Positions 22,071 through 33,584 of a stretch of DNA of 64,000 nucleotides are shown here, one piece after another. Made by a program: the position numbers and the translations under genes. The stretch lies in the NCBI RefSeq assembly GCF_050624435.1, contig NC_134530.1:147786721-147850720 (forward strand), read 5' to 3'. Source of the stretch: Tenrec ecaudatus. Taxonomy: Eukaryota > Chordata > Mammalia > Afrosoricida > Tenrecidae. The stretch's first letter is position 1. Every line of letters starts with the position of its first letter. The notes under the pieces were generated by a model. The model was not told where the DNA came from. It saw only the letters and a list, made by a program, of their open reading frames with translations, and did no database searches.

Positions 22071-22680
22071 CTTTGTAACCTACCACCAAAGGACTGACTG
22101 GGACTGTGCAGAGTTGGTATATGGGACGCTAAATACAGGATGGGTCATTTTGATCGTCCTGCTGGGTATAACATGAACCAGCTCTGAAACAGGAACGGGG
22201 GAGTATGCTACCATCACGAAAGAAGAACCAAGAATGTGCCCCCTGGGCCCCAAGAACCCAGCATGCTGAACCTCCTTGTTGCAGGAGACAGAGCTATGAC
22301 ATCAGGAGTGGCAATAGAAGTAAGAGCCAGAGCAAAAGACAAAAGTGGGGAGTTTCTTGACCCACAGAAGCTTTAGGGCAAGAGGCTTGGCTGAGAGCAG
22401 TGAGAAGAAGGCTGTGTCCTCAGCATTTCTGTTCTTGAATCAAAGATTTGTAGCCGTTTAACCTCCCTGATAAACCCCATCATTGTCTGATCTGTCAGCT
22501 CTGGGCACGCATTGCATGACACAGCTTATTAGTGCAGATGTAGGGTTTTGTTCTTTATGTTGAGCAGTAATCCAGGCTGAAGACTAATTTTCATTAGTAA
22601 CGGCCTAAAATCCTTTCACTTTCAGCAAGCAGGTTGGGTCACTGGCACACTGCAGGTCTGGATACCCCATTCTTCATGTA

Positions 22681-23105
22681 TGAGGGGTCACCCCCCCCCA
22701 AAAAAAGGAATGTTTTTAACACAAAGCTCTATTTTTTTTTTTTTTTTTACAAAACAAGCTTATCACCTTCAAAGTCCTCTTCATTACACTTAATACTTTG
22801 TCAAATCTGCGATTTCATTCTTGGAAACATTTTTCAAACTCATCTGTTTGGATAGCTGACAGCACCTCCCTCAATTTTTTCTTCACCTCTTCTATGTCGT
22901 CAAATCACTGTCCTTTCATGTCCCCTCTTCATTGGAGGAAATAAAGAGAAGTCACACTGAACAAGGTCAGGTGAGTAAGGTGCGTGGGGTAAGAGAGGCA
23001 TACAGTTTTTTGCCCAAAACTGGCACATGGAGATGGCTGTGTGAGCAGGGGCATTATCATGGTGGCAAAACCAGTCCCCCATCTGCCACAAATGGGGCCT
23101 TTTTT
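22681..23105 (-). mobile_element. mariner-family DNA transposon fragment (3' half of transposase)
   Basis: The minus strand encodes WFCHHDNAPAHTA followed after the expected spacing by PYSPDL..CDFSLFP. The two aspartates are 34 residues apart, the mariner D34D arrangement. A frameshift follows; the C-terminal end ...EEDFEGDK is readable in another frame before a stop. The terminal repeat TGAGGGGTCACC abuts a TA dinucleotide at 22,679-22,680. The first catalytic aspartate and the other terminus are missing because the element breaks off at an L1 3' end near 23,106. It is not functional. Confidence 0.88.
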
Positions 23106-23190
23106 AATAATCATTTTATTGGGGGCTCATACACTTCTTATCACAATCCATCCATCCACTGTGTCAAGCGCATTTGTGCATTTGCTGCCA
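23106..23190 (-). mobile_element. Short L1 3' end
   Basis: 'AATCATTTTATTGGGGGCTC' and 'TCACAATCCATCC' mark the terminal ~85 bp of the L1 3' UTR, abutting the mariner fragment. Confidence 0.8.
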
Positions 23191-23510
23191 TTAGGGAAAC
23201 AGTAACAATAGTGAGGTGCACACCTTAGAAGAATCCACCTACGGAGAGCAAAGGAGCAGCATTTGCTCAAGGCAGAATTTGAATGGAAACAGGAGCCGCA
23301 GAAAGGAAGTAGGCTAAGTGATGTTTCCCTGAAGGGATTGCAATACCACGGGATGAAAGACAAGGTGACCGTGTACAGAAGCTGTTGAATGTACTCCCAA
23401 CTGATGATCTGCTCTACTAACGTTCACCCAATTCATGTTCAGAAGCTGCCCAAGAGGTCATGAAACAAGCAATCTAAATCAGAAGTGCTCACGTACCCTG
23501 CGCTCATTTA
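23190..23510 (+). repeat. Recurrent element X, fragment
   Basis: 'AGTGAGGTGCACACCTTAGA' and 'GAGCAGCATTTGCTCAAGG' match the 3' side of the element at 34,270-34,330; it continues with 'GCCCAAGAGGTCATGAAACA'. See the X copies at 33,745, 42,400 and 59,430. Confidence 0.5.
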
Positions 23511-23879
23511 GATGCAGGCACATGAAGGCCAGCATTGTCGCCGCGAGTCCACACTGTTTGAGATTGCGGCGGTTCCTCCATAGAGATGTGATGACCCTTG
23601 GCTTTGCCCCCAAAGTCCCCAAGGCCTGAGATGGCCTGGAGTCAGCAGGTGTCACTGATAGCCCTACTTGCAGGTCCAACCCCCTGGGGCAACTGGCCCA
23701 GGGATGCTTTAGGGAGGGTCTCTCACACATCTCCCAACATTCAGAGTTGACTAGGTCAGACAAGATAGAATTTGAAGAGAAGGGCCGCCACTGTGTGCCA
23801 GATGGCAGTCACAGATGCTGCTCCCAATCCTTTCAGCACAATACTGCAGTACCACGTTTGAACTGCCCCCTGAAGTCTG

Positions 23880-24000
23880 CGGGACTTTAAATCTTTACAG
23901 GAATAGACAGCCTTATCTTTCTCCCTCGGATCGACTAGTGAGTTCGAGCCACTGGCCTTGTTGTTAGTAGCTCAATTTATAGTCTGCTGAGCCCCTCGCA
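23880..24000 (-). repeat. AfroSINE 5' half
   Basis: Antisense: 'TTATCTTTCTCCCTCGGATC', 'GAGTTCGAGCCACTGGCC' and 'GTTAGTAGCTCAA'. Confidence 0.75.
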
Positions 24001-24814
24001 GGCACTTGGTCTACCCCAGTCCCTAGCTTGGCTCTTGTTCTCTCTTTGAAAAGCAGTCTCATCCCATAAAACCCTTTTCTTGGGATCTTTTTAGATAAGC
24101 TATCAAGTTAAGTTTCCCCCACCCCCACCCACAATGATAGGCTTTTATATTATTTCTTTTTGGTTTGTGTTCTTGGAGGAACCGTGGTGCTGTTAGGTAG
24201 CCAGGATAGGGCCAGGGGGTGTCCTCTGTGCCTATGAAGGCCCCCATAGAGGAGGCTGGGAAGGAATAAGGCAGGCATTAGCCACCCATGAAGACCCCGG
24301 AACTGGACATGCTCCAGTTCAGACCCCAAGCCAGGTGGGCGGTATACCTGGGCGGCCCAAACTAGGCCCAGGTTCATCACCCCATCTAGGTGGACTTAAT
24401 TCAGTCAATGGGGTCAACCAATACCTTCAACCACGCCTCCCCAGGCAGAGGTTTGAAATACCCTGGCAGCAGGAAGGCCGTCCTCTTTTTACCCCTCTCT
24501 CCAGGTCAGTAGCGGTCAGAGGGCACTTTTCTCTCTTTACCCTGCCCAGAACCTGCTCCTGCTGTGCAGCGCTCTCTCTGGCCTCAGTCCCACACACGTG
24601 GTGCGTGGGCAGTTCCACGAGGTTGCCCATGTTAGGTTGTGAACCTCAGGCAGCTTCCGCGTGGCTTGGCACGCTTCCCTGAAATAGCATGTACTCTTTG
24701 GGGACTGTAAAATCTGACACTTGTTCCGGACTTCATAAAAACCCACGTGGATTACAAATGGGCTTTGGCATGAAAAGCCAAGAACCGAGGTATTACCCAC
24801 TTGAGAAACCTCAC

Positions 24815-25005
24815 TGTGCCATAGTGGGTTATGTTCAAGGCTGCTAACTGTAAGGTCAGCAGTTCAAATCCACTAGCCCCTTGAAGGGAGGACAGAGGGA
24901 GAAAGAGGAGGCTTCACAGCCTCAGAAACCCAAGAAGCAATTCTACTCTGTTCTATAGCGTCACTATGAATTGGAATTGACTAGGTGGCAATGGTTTTGG
25001 GGTGG
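24815..25005 (+). repeat. AfroSINE, full length
   Basis: 'CAAGGCTGCTAACTGTAAGG', 'CAGCAGTTCAAATCCACTAG' and 'CACTATGAATTGGAATTGAC' in order. Confidence 0.9.
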
Positions 25006-25009
25006 ATCT

Positions 25010-27450
25010 GTGGAAAAGATGTATCCTTTTACATACAAATTGCTCCCCTTTTTTAATAGTTGAAAATATATAATTGCTGGCATATTGTGTTATATGTGCT
25101 TTAAAATGACTGTCAAGTCCTGGTGATTGGTCACGGGGTTTATGGGAAGTGACCACTATATATCCAACCTGGTCAGCCTCCTTATCAGAAGAGGGCCGAA
25201 CCTTATGTACACACTCCCATCATAACCCAGATGTGAATCCAGCACAATTCTGCCAAACTGACTCATTAATGTGCTTGGTGCTTATTTTGCATGCGTTTCT
25301 AAATGCAGACCAATCCTCCCTACCTATCAGTCCCAACAATTTTAAAAAACTCTGAAGTAACAGTAAAGACAGGGAAGTCAGAGGCTGTGTCCCTCGAGAG
25401 ACCCAGACACTCACTATACAGCTGGGCGACTTTGCTTGACAGAATTCCAGATGATATATGCTATGATGTGTCTATCTGTAAATATTGTTTTCTGCAGCAA
25501 TTCAAAGTATTTGGCTCCAAATCAGAGCCTATCCATTACCATTTTAAATTTATCAACCTATGACAAACTTTGTCCCAGGGTTTAGATCAGAAATGTATCA
25601 GATTATCTAAAACAGCAAGTAGCGTTATGGCTACACTTATCTAGATTACTACTTGTGAACAGAAATGCTCCCACCACCAGTATCGTACCAGCGCTAATTA
25701 GTGATAACGAGGAAGCTAAGTAAGAAAGCACATTTCCATGCTTACATTTCTATAATTGTTAGGCTTATTCAAAAATTAATAAGCTTTGGTTGGTAAAACT
25801 ACATGCTAACATTGTTTGGGAGCTACATTCATTCTAAAATGTTCATCCTAAATTATAAAGACTTAACTGCGTCTTTCTGGTACTTTCCTGCACACATAAT
25901 TGTTACCATCCCCGAAGGCGCTTGAACATTGTCACTGCTGATGTGAAGTACCTAACTCACAATATCGAGTGTCTAAGATAAAGCACTGCTTACTAGGCAC
26001 ATACAAAGTTTATTTGTACAGCTATTTTTTAAAGGGCTTCCCCTTTCTTTAACACTAAAGAAGGCAGTTTTTGTTACCCCAAAACAAATTGACAGGTTCA
26101 TTTTAAAATGCTAACAACATGAATCTTAAAATGTCATTAAAGTTGAAAAAAAAAAGCAATTCCTTTAGACAGGGCACACATATGAGGCAATGAAGGGCAA
26201 CAACGAACTTGTGATTTTGTGTGCCCAGCATATTACAGGATTTATATAACCACAAAACAACATCTAGTACTGCGCATCTGGTCCATTCCAACCAGTCTTA
26301 CTTACCTTTCTCCTGGCAAAGTTTGAAGGCTAACCTCGCAGTGAGCAGCTCAGTGCTAACCCACTGGGGCCGCAAAATATCAAAATAACGCGCTCAGAAG
26401 TTGCTCGGGCTTGTGCCTGGAGACTGGGCTAGGAAGCCATGCACCGGCAATTGGCTGCCTCTGGGCAAGTCGCCGCTATGAGCAGCGCCTCCCCCAAACC
26501 AGGGGGAAATCTGAAGGGCGAAGCAAAGCAGCAGCTGCCTAGGGTCTCCCACCTGCACAAGGTACGGATTAGGTGACAAAGACACGTGCCAGCAACAGCT
26601 CTGCCACCTCTGCCTGCTGGAGGGTTGGGGTGGGGTGTTGTAAACCATGCCCCAGAGGTAGCCACCCACAGGAACAGCTCCGCTCAATGGGCGAGCCTCG
26701 TGGCACCCTGCGCAGTCAGGTACTCCGCACGCCACAGCCGCACACGGCGCATCACATACCTGTACACATGGTGACTTCAATAACTTCCAGGAAAACAACA
26801 GTACAGTGCTAATCTACTCGCTTCGCTGCGCTCAATTTTTTTGACACAAGCTAAAAGCATCGGTCAGCGTGGTGTGATTACAATTCTAATTTGCAGCAGG
26901 CGTTCCAAATGAGGCGCACCTGCCCTCCGCGGCTTTAGGAGGTATGGGCACCTGTCCTGAATCTGATCGCCTCCAGCGCTGGTGGGCGCTCCCTCCGCCA
27001 AGTGCATTCTCACGTCGTACCTTGCGAGCCACTTCAGATAAAGTTTAAGTGTTGTGACTGAGGTGGCTAGACCCAGAACAGGGCTCCACTGCTCGTGATT
27101 CAAAACAAAACAGAGATGAAAACAAATCACCACCACCATTGAGTCTGTCTGACTCCTAGTGGGTCGTACGAACTGTTCGTGAATTACCCCAAAAGTTCTC
27201 TTGCTTCCCAAGAAAGTCACTGTTCCATTTAACGATGTTACAGTAACTAGCAAGGTCATGCTCACGGCAGTAAACATAAGAACAGAAATAAAAATTAATA
27301 CAGCACAGTTCAGGGCGGGGGGCGGGCAGGGCTGGGCAGGATTGGAGAAAAGAACCTTTCTGCTGGCAGAACCAAGTCGTGAAGAATCATGAATGGGAGT
27401 GAATTCTAATCTGCCAGGATGCATTAGACAAAGTGCAACCGAGTGTCAAG
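25010..27450. other. Promoter-proximal intron 1, repeat-poor
   Basis: Apart from the SINE ending at 25,005, I recognise no transposable element here, unlike the rest of the intron. It is the natural place to look for conserved regulatory sequence, but I cannot demonstrate conservation from this sequence alone. Confidence 0.35.
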
Positions 27451-27769
27451 GTTAGAAGGTTATGGCTGGTATGCTAAGATGCCGCTGCGCCCCTAAAAGA
27501 TACCTCAGCTCGAGTCCCAAGTCATCCCCGCGGTACACGCCAAGAGGCTGCAGAGCAGGAGGCGACGTAACCCGCTTGTTTTCGGGCATCGTCCCGGTGG
27601 CGGTTCCGTGCCCACAGCCGCAGGGACGCACGCCCCGAGAACCCGTGGGCAGGCCCGTGACGGCACTGCCAGCGACCACCTTGCCCGCCGTCCTCCCACC
27701 CCCGACCGCGGGCCCCTCCGACTGGGACCGTGGAGGCATCCCCGGGGGGCGCGCGCCTCTCGGACTCAC

Positions 27770-27852
27770 CGCGCGGAGTGACGCGACACGCTGGGCGGGG
27801 CTCCGCGCTCGGCCCCCATGCAGCCCCCACCCTGCCGAGCTCGCGCTCTCCG
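27770..27852 (-). other. SLC16A1: Predicted non-coding exon 1 of SLC16A1
   Basis: A consensus donor (G|GTGAGT, with the intron starting at 27,769) sits inside the CpG island about 80 nt downstream of a TATTTAA element on the minus strand. MCT1 genes have a non-coding first exon followed by a long first intron, and here intron 1 would be about 13 kb (14,735-27,769). The 5' edge is only estimated from the TATA-like position. An ATG at 27,819-27,817 opens the upstream ORF described separately. Confidence 0.65.
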
Positions 27853-27877
27853 ACGGCCCACCCGGGGGCGCCGCCGC

Positions 27878-27915
27878 TTAAATACTGCGGGGCCCGGAGC
27901 ATGCGCACGGGGGCG
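27878..27915 (-). promoter_or_regulatory. TATA-like element and NRF1-like site upstream of exon 1
   Basis: TATTTAAG reads on the minus strand at 27,884-27,877. Immediately upstream is GCATGCGCAC (plus strand near 27,899), an NRF1-type sequence. The spacing would place a start site near 27,850. Human MCT1 is described, as I recall, as lacking a classical TATA box, so the element may be incidental or lineage-specific. Confidence 0.4.
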
Positions 27916-28284
27916 GGCACGCCCCTCCCGCCGCGGCTCCCCGGCACCGGCGCCCGCGCCCGCGGGCTCGTCTGCGCACGCTCTCCGCCGGCGTTAAGCC
28001 ACCTTCCTGCCTCCCCTGCACCCCGGAAAACTCTGGGGGGCCTACCGAAGCCGCGACTGACTGAGGGCGCGCGCCCTCGGAAGCCCGACTGACGTGTAGC
28101 GGGCGAGGGGCAGCAGGCCCGCGGCGGGAAGGGGATGCGGACGGGGCGCCGCCGAGGCCACGCGGACCCGGGAGAGGCCAGGGCCCGCGGGCGCGGACTC
28201 GGATCGCCGGGACGCCTATCCCGGCCTCAGCTCTGTGGCTCGGTGACCGCCCTCGGCGCCTGGCTCCTCATCTCTAACGTGGCC

Positions 28285-29193
28285 TCAGCGAAAGCACGGA
28301 CTTGGGCTCCTTACGAGGAGATTTCGAGGAGAGATGCGCGGGGACTTGCTTACCGCCGAGCTGGCTCGCAAAGTCGAACGTGGGACAGAAGCCGGGCAGG
28401 CGAGACCGAGCCTAGACTGACAAGTGTATGCAGGAAACAGAGTGAACGGAGGCCAAGCCCTTATGGGCAATAAAGCTCTGGGGCAGGGTCTAATTATAGA
28501 CAACAGCACGTCGCTTGGGTTCTTTTGTCTAACTATCTTAAAAGCCATGGAAACGGAAAACCAACCCATTGCAGGCTCTTCTAGTGGAGTCAGCTGCATA
28601 ACGACTGTCTGAGGCTGTAAACAGGACCGTACAAAGGTGGGCCTGAAGCCTGACCTCAGGGTAGCCGTCCAGTGCTTACCCCCAGCCCCAGCCCCGTCAG
28701 GCCTCACTGAGCACTAAGAACGTTTTATTAATAACCACTCAAGTCATTAAGTCACTTTCCGGAGGTTACAGAGCCAGTAAGTGGCTACCATTTGAAGTCA
28801 GACTGGATGGGGTCTGATTCTGTCACAGAACCACTCACACTCCTCAGGGTCCAGACACCAAAGTAGAAGCGGAAGTGCTCAAAACAAGTCATTGTGGAGT
28901 GTCTGGTTTTCAGGAGGAACACCGAAGAACTATAAACCAAAGACCCTGCCTTCAAAGAGTGTGACACATTTGAGGAAACTGAGGAATAAACCATCCACAA
29001 TTGTTAAGTACTCGAAGCAGATCCGGGTCTATTCCACCGTCGTCTACACACTCATTTTCTACCGGAGCTTGCGAAGTAAGCTTCATGGTTTGTTTGAAAA
29101 CAAAGAACCCGAGATTCAGGGGAAAAGGAGATGAGGGTTCAGGGCCTTTCTGAGCAGACCCGTGTGTTTCCTTTCACCAACTCAGCCTGTTTT
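28285..29193. other. Upstream flank of the CpG island
   Basis: No gene recognised. A MIR-like core lies at about 28,740-28,835 ('GGTTACAGAGCCAGTAAGTG'). Short open frames in the GC-rich part have no protein-family resemblance. Confidence 0.5.
28740..28835 (+). repeat. MIR-type ancient SINE core
   Basis: 'TTAAGTCACTTTCC..AGGTTACAGAGCCAGTAAGTGG' matches the MIR core order. Confidence 0.65.
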
Positions 29194-29209
29194 CACAAAG
29201 CACATTTTC

Positions 29210-30090
29210 TTTCTTTCTTTCTTTTTAATCACTTTATTAGGGGCTCATACTTCTCTTATCACAATCCATACATACATCAATTGTGTAAAGCACATTTGTA
29301 ATTCATTGCCCTCATCATTCTCAAAACATTTGCTCTCCATCTAAGCCCCTGGCATCAGCTCCTCATTTTTATCCCTCCCCATCCCCCCTTCCTCCTGAAC
29401 CCTTGATAATTTATAGATTATTATTTTGTCATATCTTGCCCTGTCCGACGTCTCCCTTCACCCACTTTTCTGTTGTCCGTCTCCCAGAGAGGAGGTCACA
29501 TGAAGATCCTTGTAATCAGTTCCCCCTTTCAAAAACCACCCTCCCTCCACCCTCCCAGTATCACCACTCACACCACTGGTCCTAAAGGGGTCATCTGCCC
29601 TGGATTCCCTGTGTTTCCAGTTCCTATCTGTACCAGTGTACATCCTCTGGTCTAGCCAGATTTGTAAGGTAGAATTGGGGTCACGATAGTGGGGGAGGAG
29701 GAAGTATTTAGGAACTAGAGGAAAATTGTATATTTCATCATTGCTACATCGCACCCTGACTGGCTCCTCTCCTCCCCAAGACCCTTCTGTAAGGGGATGT
29801 CCAGTGGCCTACAAATGGGCTTTGGGTTTCCACTCTGCGCTCCCCCCCTCATTCACTATGATATGATTTTTTTGTTCTGAGGATACCTGATCCCTTCAAC
29901 ACCTCGTGAGCACACAGGCTAGTATGCTTCTTCCATGTGGGCTTTGTTGCTTCTGAGCTAGATGGCTGGCCACTTGTTTGCCTTTAAGCCTTTAAAACTC
30001 CAGACACTATATCTTTTGATAGCCGAACACCATCAGCTTTTTTGCTTATGCATCCATTTGTCTTCAGTGATCATATCATGGAGGTGAGCA
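29210..30090 (-). mobile_element. L1 3' insertion with 16-bp target-site duplication
   Basis: CACAAAGCACATTTTC occurs at 29,194-29,209 and again at 30,091-30,106. Between them lies an antisense, 5'-truncated L1 3' UTR with a CTTT-rich (poly-A complement) start at 29,210-29,226. The perfect duplication indicates a fairly young insertion. Confidence 0.95.
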
Positions 30091-30106
30091 CACAAAGCAC
30101 ATTTTC

Positions 30107-30640
30107 AGTGGGTATAGCACCCATGGCCAAGCATTGTTTATGAGCAATAAAGTTGTTTTTTTGTTTGTTTTTTTTTACCTTTGATAGCTGTTGACAAGGC
30201 GGGAGGAAATCCTGACCATTGGAGTGGCCAGAACTTATCCCAGGAGTGTGTTAGGTGGCGCTAGCATTTAGGCTAGATGGTAGGAGAGTTTGGTTATGGA
30301 GACAGCATAAGAGAGTCTTGTAAAAAAAAAGAGAGAGAGAGATAGATTATTGTTTAGTGATATTATAAGGACTTGGACAATGGAATGCCCATTGGAAAAG
30401 TAAAATGTGATTTCCAGGTAACTTCTTCAAGAAAGTTTATACAGCAGCATAGTGTAATTGGTTCAGAATATGATGCTAGCAACCAGATGCCCCAGTGTTC
30501 CACAAGGAAAGCAACTGTTCCATAAGGTTACTGTAGAAATAAAAGTAGTGGTTTTAGAAAGCACTTGTTAAACCTGCTAAGTGTTTGTTTAAAGCACTTA
30601 AGTAAAAAGTATAATATGGAGGAGCATTTTCTGAGGATCC
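30107..30640. other. Unclassified intergenic sequence
   Basis: Contains a T-rich run at 30,149-30,176 and a short GA run at 30,330. Nothing else recognised. Confidence 0.5.
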
Positions 30641-31089
30641 AGTTGTGACAGTACATAATCTGTCAACTTGAGTGAAGGGGTGGAGTCTAGCCTGTTGATC
30701 AGATCATAACCCATGAGGCCTCTGTGTGGACATGGCCTCCTGAGGATTCTGGGAACTCCTGTCTTCCTCCCTAGAGGCAGGCCATATAGTCTCTCTGCTT
30801 GACATTCCTGTTGACAAGGCACACGGAGACACACTGATGGAGCCAGAACCCTGGAGGCTGGAGAAGCTAGGTGGAGACCCATGCCAACGCTGAAATGCTT
30901 ACAACACCACTGGATCCACAGGACTTCCTACCCACTGGCCTGTGATCTGCATTTGGCATCATTGCATGGGTTCATGAGTCTAAAGAGGAATTTATGAACT
31001 AGCGTCAGACATATGGGCTAATCTCGGACTTATGGACTTGATCTGGACTGTGCTTGGATGTTTGCTCTTTGATATAAATTTCTCTCTTA
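30640..31089 (+). repeat. Unclassified dispersed repeat, part 1 (split by L1)
   Basis: 'GTGACAGTACATAATCTGTC' to 'GATATAAATTTCTCTCTTA', resuming at 33,599 with 'CACACATATGAGACTCCC' and 'CCCAGACTAACACCC'. I associate this layout with a mammalian dispersed repeat but cannot name it. Confidence 0.45.
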
Positions 31090-33584
31090 GGGGGAGGGAG
31101 AACTGGATGGGGAGAATCCCAGTGGATGGTATGGGGGTGAACAGGGCACTAACCCACCCGGGGGAGAGTATTGGTTGTGTTCCCACAGAACTGGAACATG
31201 CATACAGACCCCACCATGACACACCAAACAAGGAAGGCAACATAAAGTACGGAGGATTACACAAAGAGACTGAACCATACGCTGGCCCAATCCAGAATTA
31301 GCCCGACTCCCACATTCGAAGGGAGTACCACAGAAAATGAAAATAGATTGTCTGGTGTGGGAACTGACCCACCACACCACACCCAGAAAGAAGATGAAAC
31401 AAAGGAAGGAGGAAGGACAGAGTGGAGCACACCTGGGCCCACCAAGCTCAGAAGACAATATCCCGGCTCGAAGGGCCCATCGTACAGAGAGGACCATACA
31501 GCTGGCCACACTGCAAGATGCGAAATCCTACACCAACCCAAGGCCCTACACGGGACAGCACTTGAGACACAGTGGGGGATGTGTGACTGAGCTGACCCCA
31601 CCACACTGAGGCAAACACTGGGGGCGTGCAATGGAGCAGCGGGGGAAGCAGAGCAAAGAAATCCCGAGGGAGTATAAAGGATGGGCTTTGGGGCCAGGAC
31701 GTGGCACCCCACAAGACTTATCCGGAAAACACTCCTAAAGGCCAACAAACAGACCTTGAACTACTAACAAATTTTTTTTCTTTTTTTTGCTATCTTTTTG
31801 TCTTGTCTTTTCTTTTTTCTTTTACCTTGTAAATTTTGTATGTTAGTGGCGTTTTTGCCTCTCAGTGTGTCGGTGTTGCTGCTGTCAAAGCCATGTTCTT
31901 ATGTGTCACTTAGGTGCTGTCAAAGTCATCTGCATTTGTATGCACATATTACTATATCAGCAGGTCCACCTAGATAAGATAGGCTGGACAAACAACGAGA
32001 GAAGAAAATAACGGGACCAACAGTCCCAGAGGGACATGAGAGCATGGGAAGTAGGGGAAGGGAGGAGGTGTTGGCCAACACAGGGACAAGGGAACAATGA
32101 GTGGTTCAAAATCAGTAGAGGGAGGGGATGGGAGGACTGGTAGGGAGTGAACAAGGGCAAGGTAACTGAGAAGAATTACTGAAACCAGAATCAAGGCTGA
32201 ACATGGTAGTAGGACAGGAGGAAAACGTAAGGAAATAGAGGAAAGGAGTAGGAGGCAAAGTGCATACAGAGAAGCCTAAATACAGACATGTACATATGTA
32301 AATATATTTATGATTATGGGGAAATAGGCCTATGAGCATATATTTATAGGTTCAGTAGTAGGGTAGTAGGTGGATATTGGGCCTCCTCATGCACACTTCC
32401 TCAATACAATAGCACCTTGCCCAGCTAAATGGTCATTCCATGATACCCACCTTCCCAACATGATCACTGAAGACAGACGTGTGTATAAGCAAACGTGGTG
32501 AAGAAAGCTGATGGTGCCCGGCTATCAAAAATATATAGTGTCTGGGGTCTTAAAGGCTTGAAGGCAAACAAGCGGCCATCTAGCTCGGAAGCAACAAAGC
32601 CCACAGAGAAGAAGCACACTGCCTAAGCGAATACAAGGTGTTGAATGGACCAGGTAGCAGACACCAAGGAACAAAAACAATCATTGTGTGATCACCTTCC
32701 TCACATAAACGCTGAAGACGAATGTGTGCATAAGCAAGTGTGGTGAAGAAGGCTGATGGTGCCTGGCTATTGAGAGATATAGCATCCGGGGACTTAAAGG
32801 TTTGAAAGTAAACAAGCGGCCATCTAGCCCAGAAGCAACAAAGCCCACACAGAAGCAGCACACCAACATGTGTGATCGTGAAGGGCAGAGGGGACCAGGT
32901 CTCAAACAACAAAGGCAGGGAGGAAAGAATCACATCACCGTGAATGAAGGGGAGTGTGGGATGGAGACCCAATGCCCATCTGTAGACAGCTGGACATCCC
33001 TTGCAGAGGGTTAGTGGGGAGGAGATGAGTCACTCATGGTTCAGTGTAGCAACAATAAAACTCAAAACCTGCCTCTAGTTCTTGAACGCTTCCTCCCCTC
33101 CCAATTAGCATGATCCCAATTCTACCTTGCGGACCTGGTTAGACCAGAGGATGCACAGCAGTGCAGCAGGGATCTGGAAACACAGGGAATCTAGGACGGA
33201 TGAACCCCTCAGGACCAGCGGTGGGAGTGGCGACACCAGGAAGGAAGGGGGTGTAGAAAGGGAGAACCGATCACGGAGATCTATGTGTAACCTCCTCTCT
33301 GGGAGATGGGCAATGGGACGGTGGGTGAGGGGAGACGCTGGGCAGTGTAAGATAAGATAAAATAATTATTTATAAACTATTAAGGGTGCAGGGGGAAGGG
33401 GGGAGTGGGGAGGCAGGGGGAGGGAAAAAAAGGAAAACAAGCTGATTCCAGGAACCCAAGTGGAAGGTGAATTTTGAGAATGATGAGGGCAACGAATCTA
33501 TAAGGGTGCTTTACTCAATTGATGTATGTATGGATTGTGATAAGAGTTGTATGAGCCCAAATAAAAAGATTTATTAAATTAAAA
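31090..33584 (+). mobile_element. L1 3' UTR insertion, about 2.5 kb, with 14-bp target-site duplication
   Basis: AAATTTCTCTCTTA lies at 31,076-31,089 and 33,585-33,598. The body is the L1 3' UTR in sense orientation, with the duplicated internal module ('AAGAAAGCTGATGGTGCCCG' at 32,501; 'AAGAAGGCTGATGGTGCCTG' at 32,745), and ends in an A-rich tail after 'GTATGAGCCC'. No ORF2 is included. Confidence 0.95.

Larger units (their letters stand above)
14735..27769 (-). other. SLC16A1 intron 1 (about 13 kb)
   Basis: From the exon 1 donor GTGAGT (27,769) to the exon 2 acceptor. 14,880-15,745 and 22,070-22,670 hold nothing I can classify. 15,748-24,000 is dense in nested repeats. 25,010-27,450, next to the promoter, is almost free of recognisable repeats. 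Confidence 0.65.
14695..27819 (-). other. Spliced upstream ORF (29 codons) overlapping the SLC16A1 start as ATGA
   Basis: It starts at the ATG at 27,819 in predicted exon 1, runs 16 codons plus 2 nt to the donor at 27,770, resumes at 14,734 and ends at a TGA (14,697-14,695) that shares three bases with the main ATG. The peptide begins MGAERGAPPS and ends YLYVQ. The start context is poor to moderate (T at -3, G at +4). The overlap is read directly from the sequence; its use depends on the exon 1-2 junction, which is a prediction. Confidence 0.5.
27460..28280. promoter_or_regulatory. CpG island at the SLC16A1 promoter
   Basis: Very high GC with frequent CpG, in contrast to the AT-rich surroundings. 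It contains the predicted exon 1 donor, GC boxes (GGGCGGGGC-type and CGCCCC) and several GCGCAC-type NRF1-like sites. Human SLC16A1 also has a CpG-island promoter shared with a divergent antisense transcript, so transcription in the plus direction is possible, but I see no convincing plus-strand exon. Confidence 0.85.

Noticed and set aside
27462-28092. Long open frames in the CpG island on both strands
   Set aside because: GC-rich sequence lacks stop codons by chance. The frames overlap each other on opposite strands and show no protein pattern.
28080-28300. First exon of a divergent antisense transcript
   Set aside because: No convincing donor or conserved feature on the plus strand; only positional analogy with the human locus.
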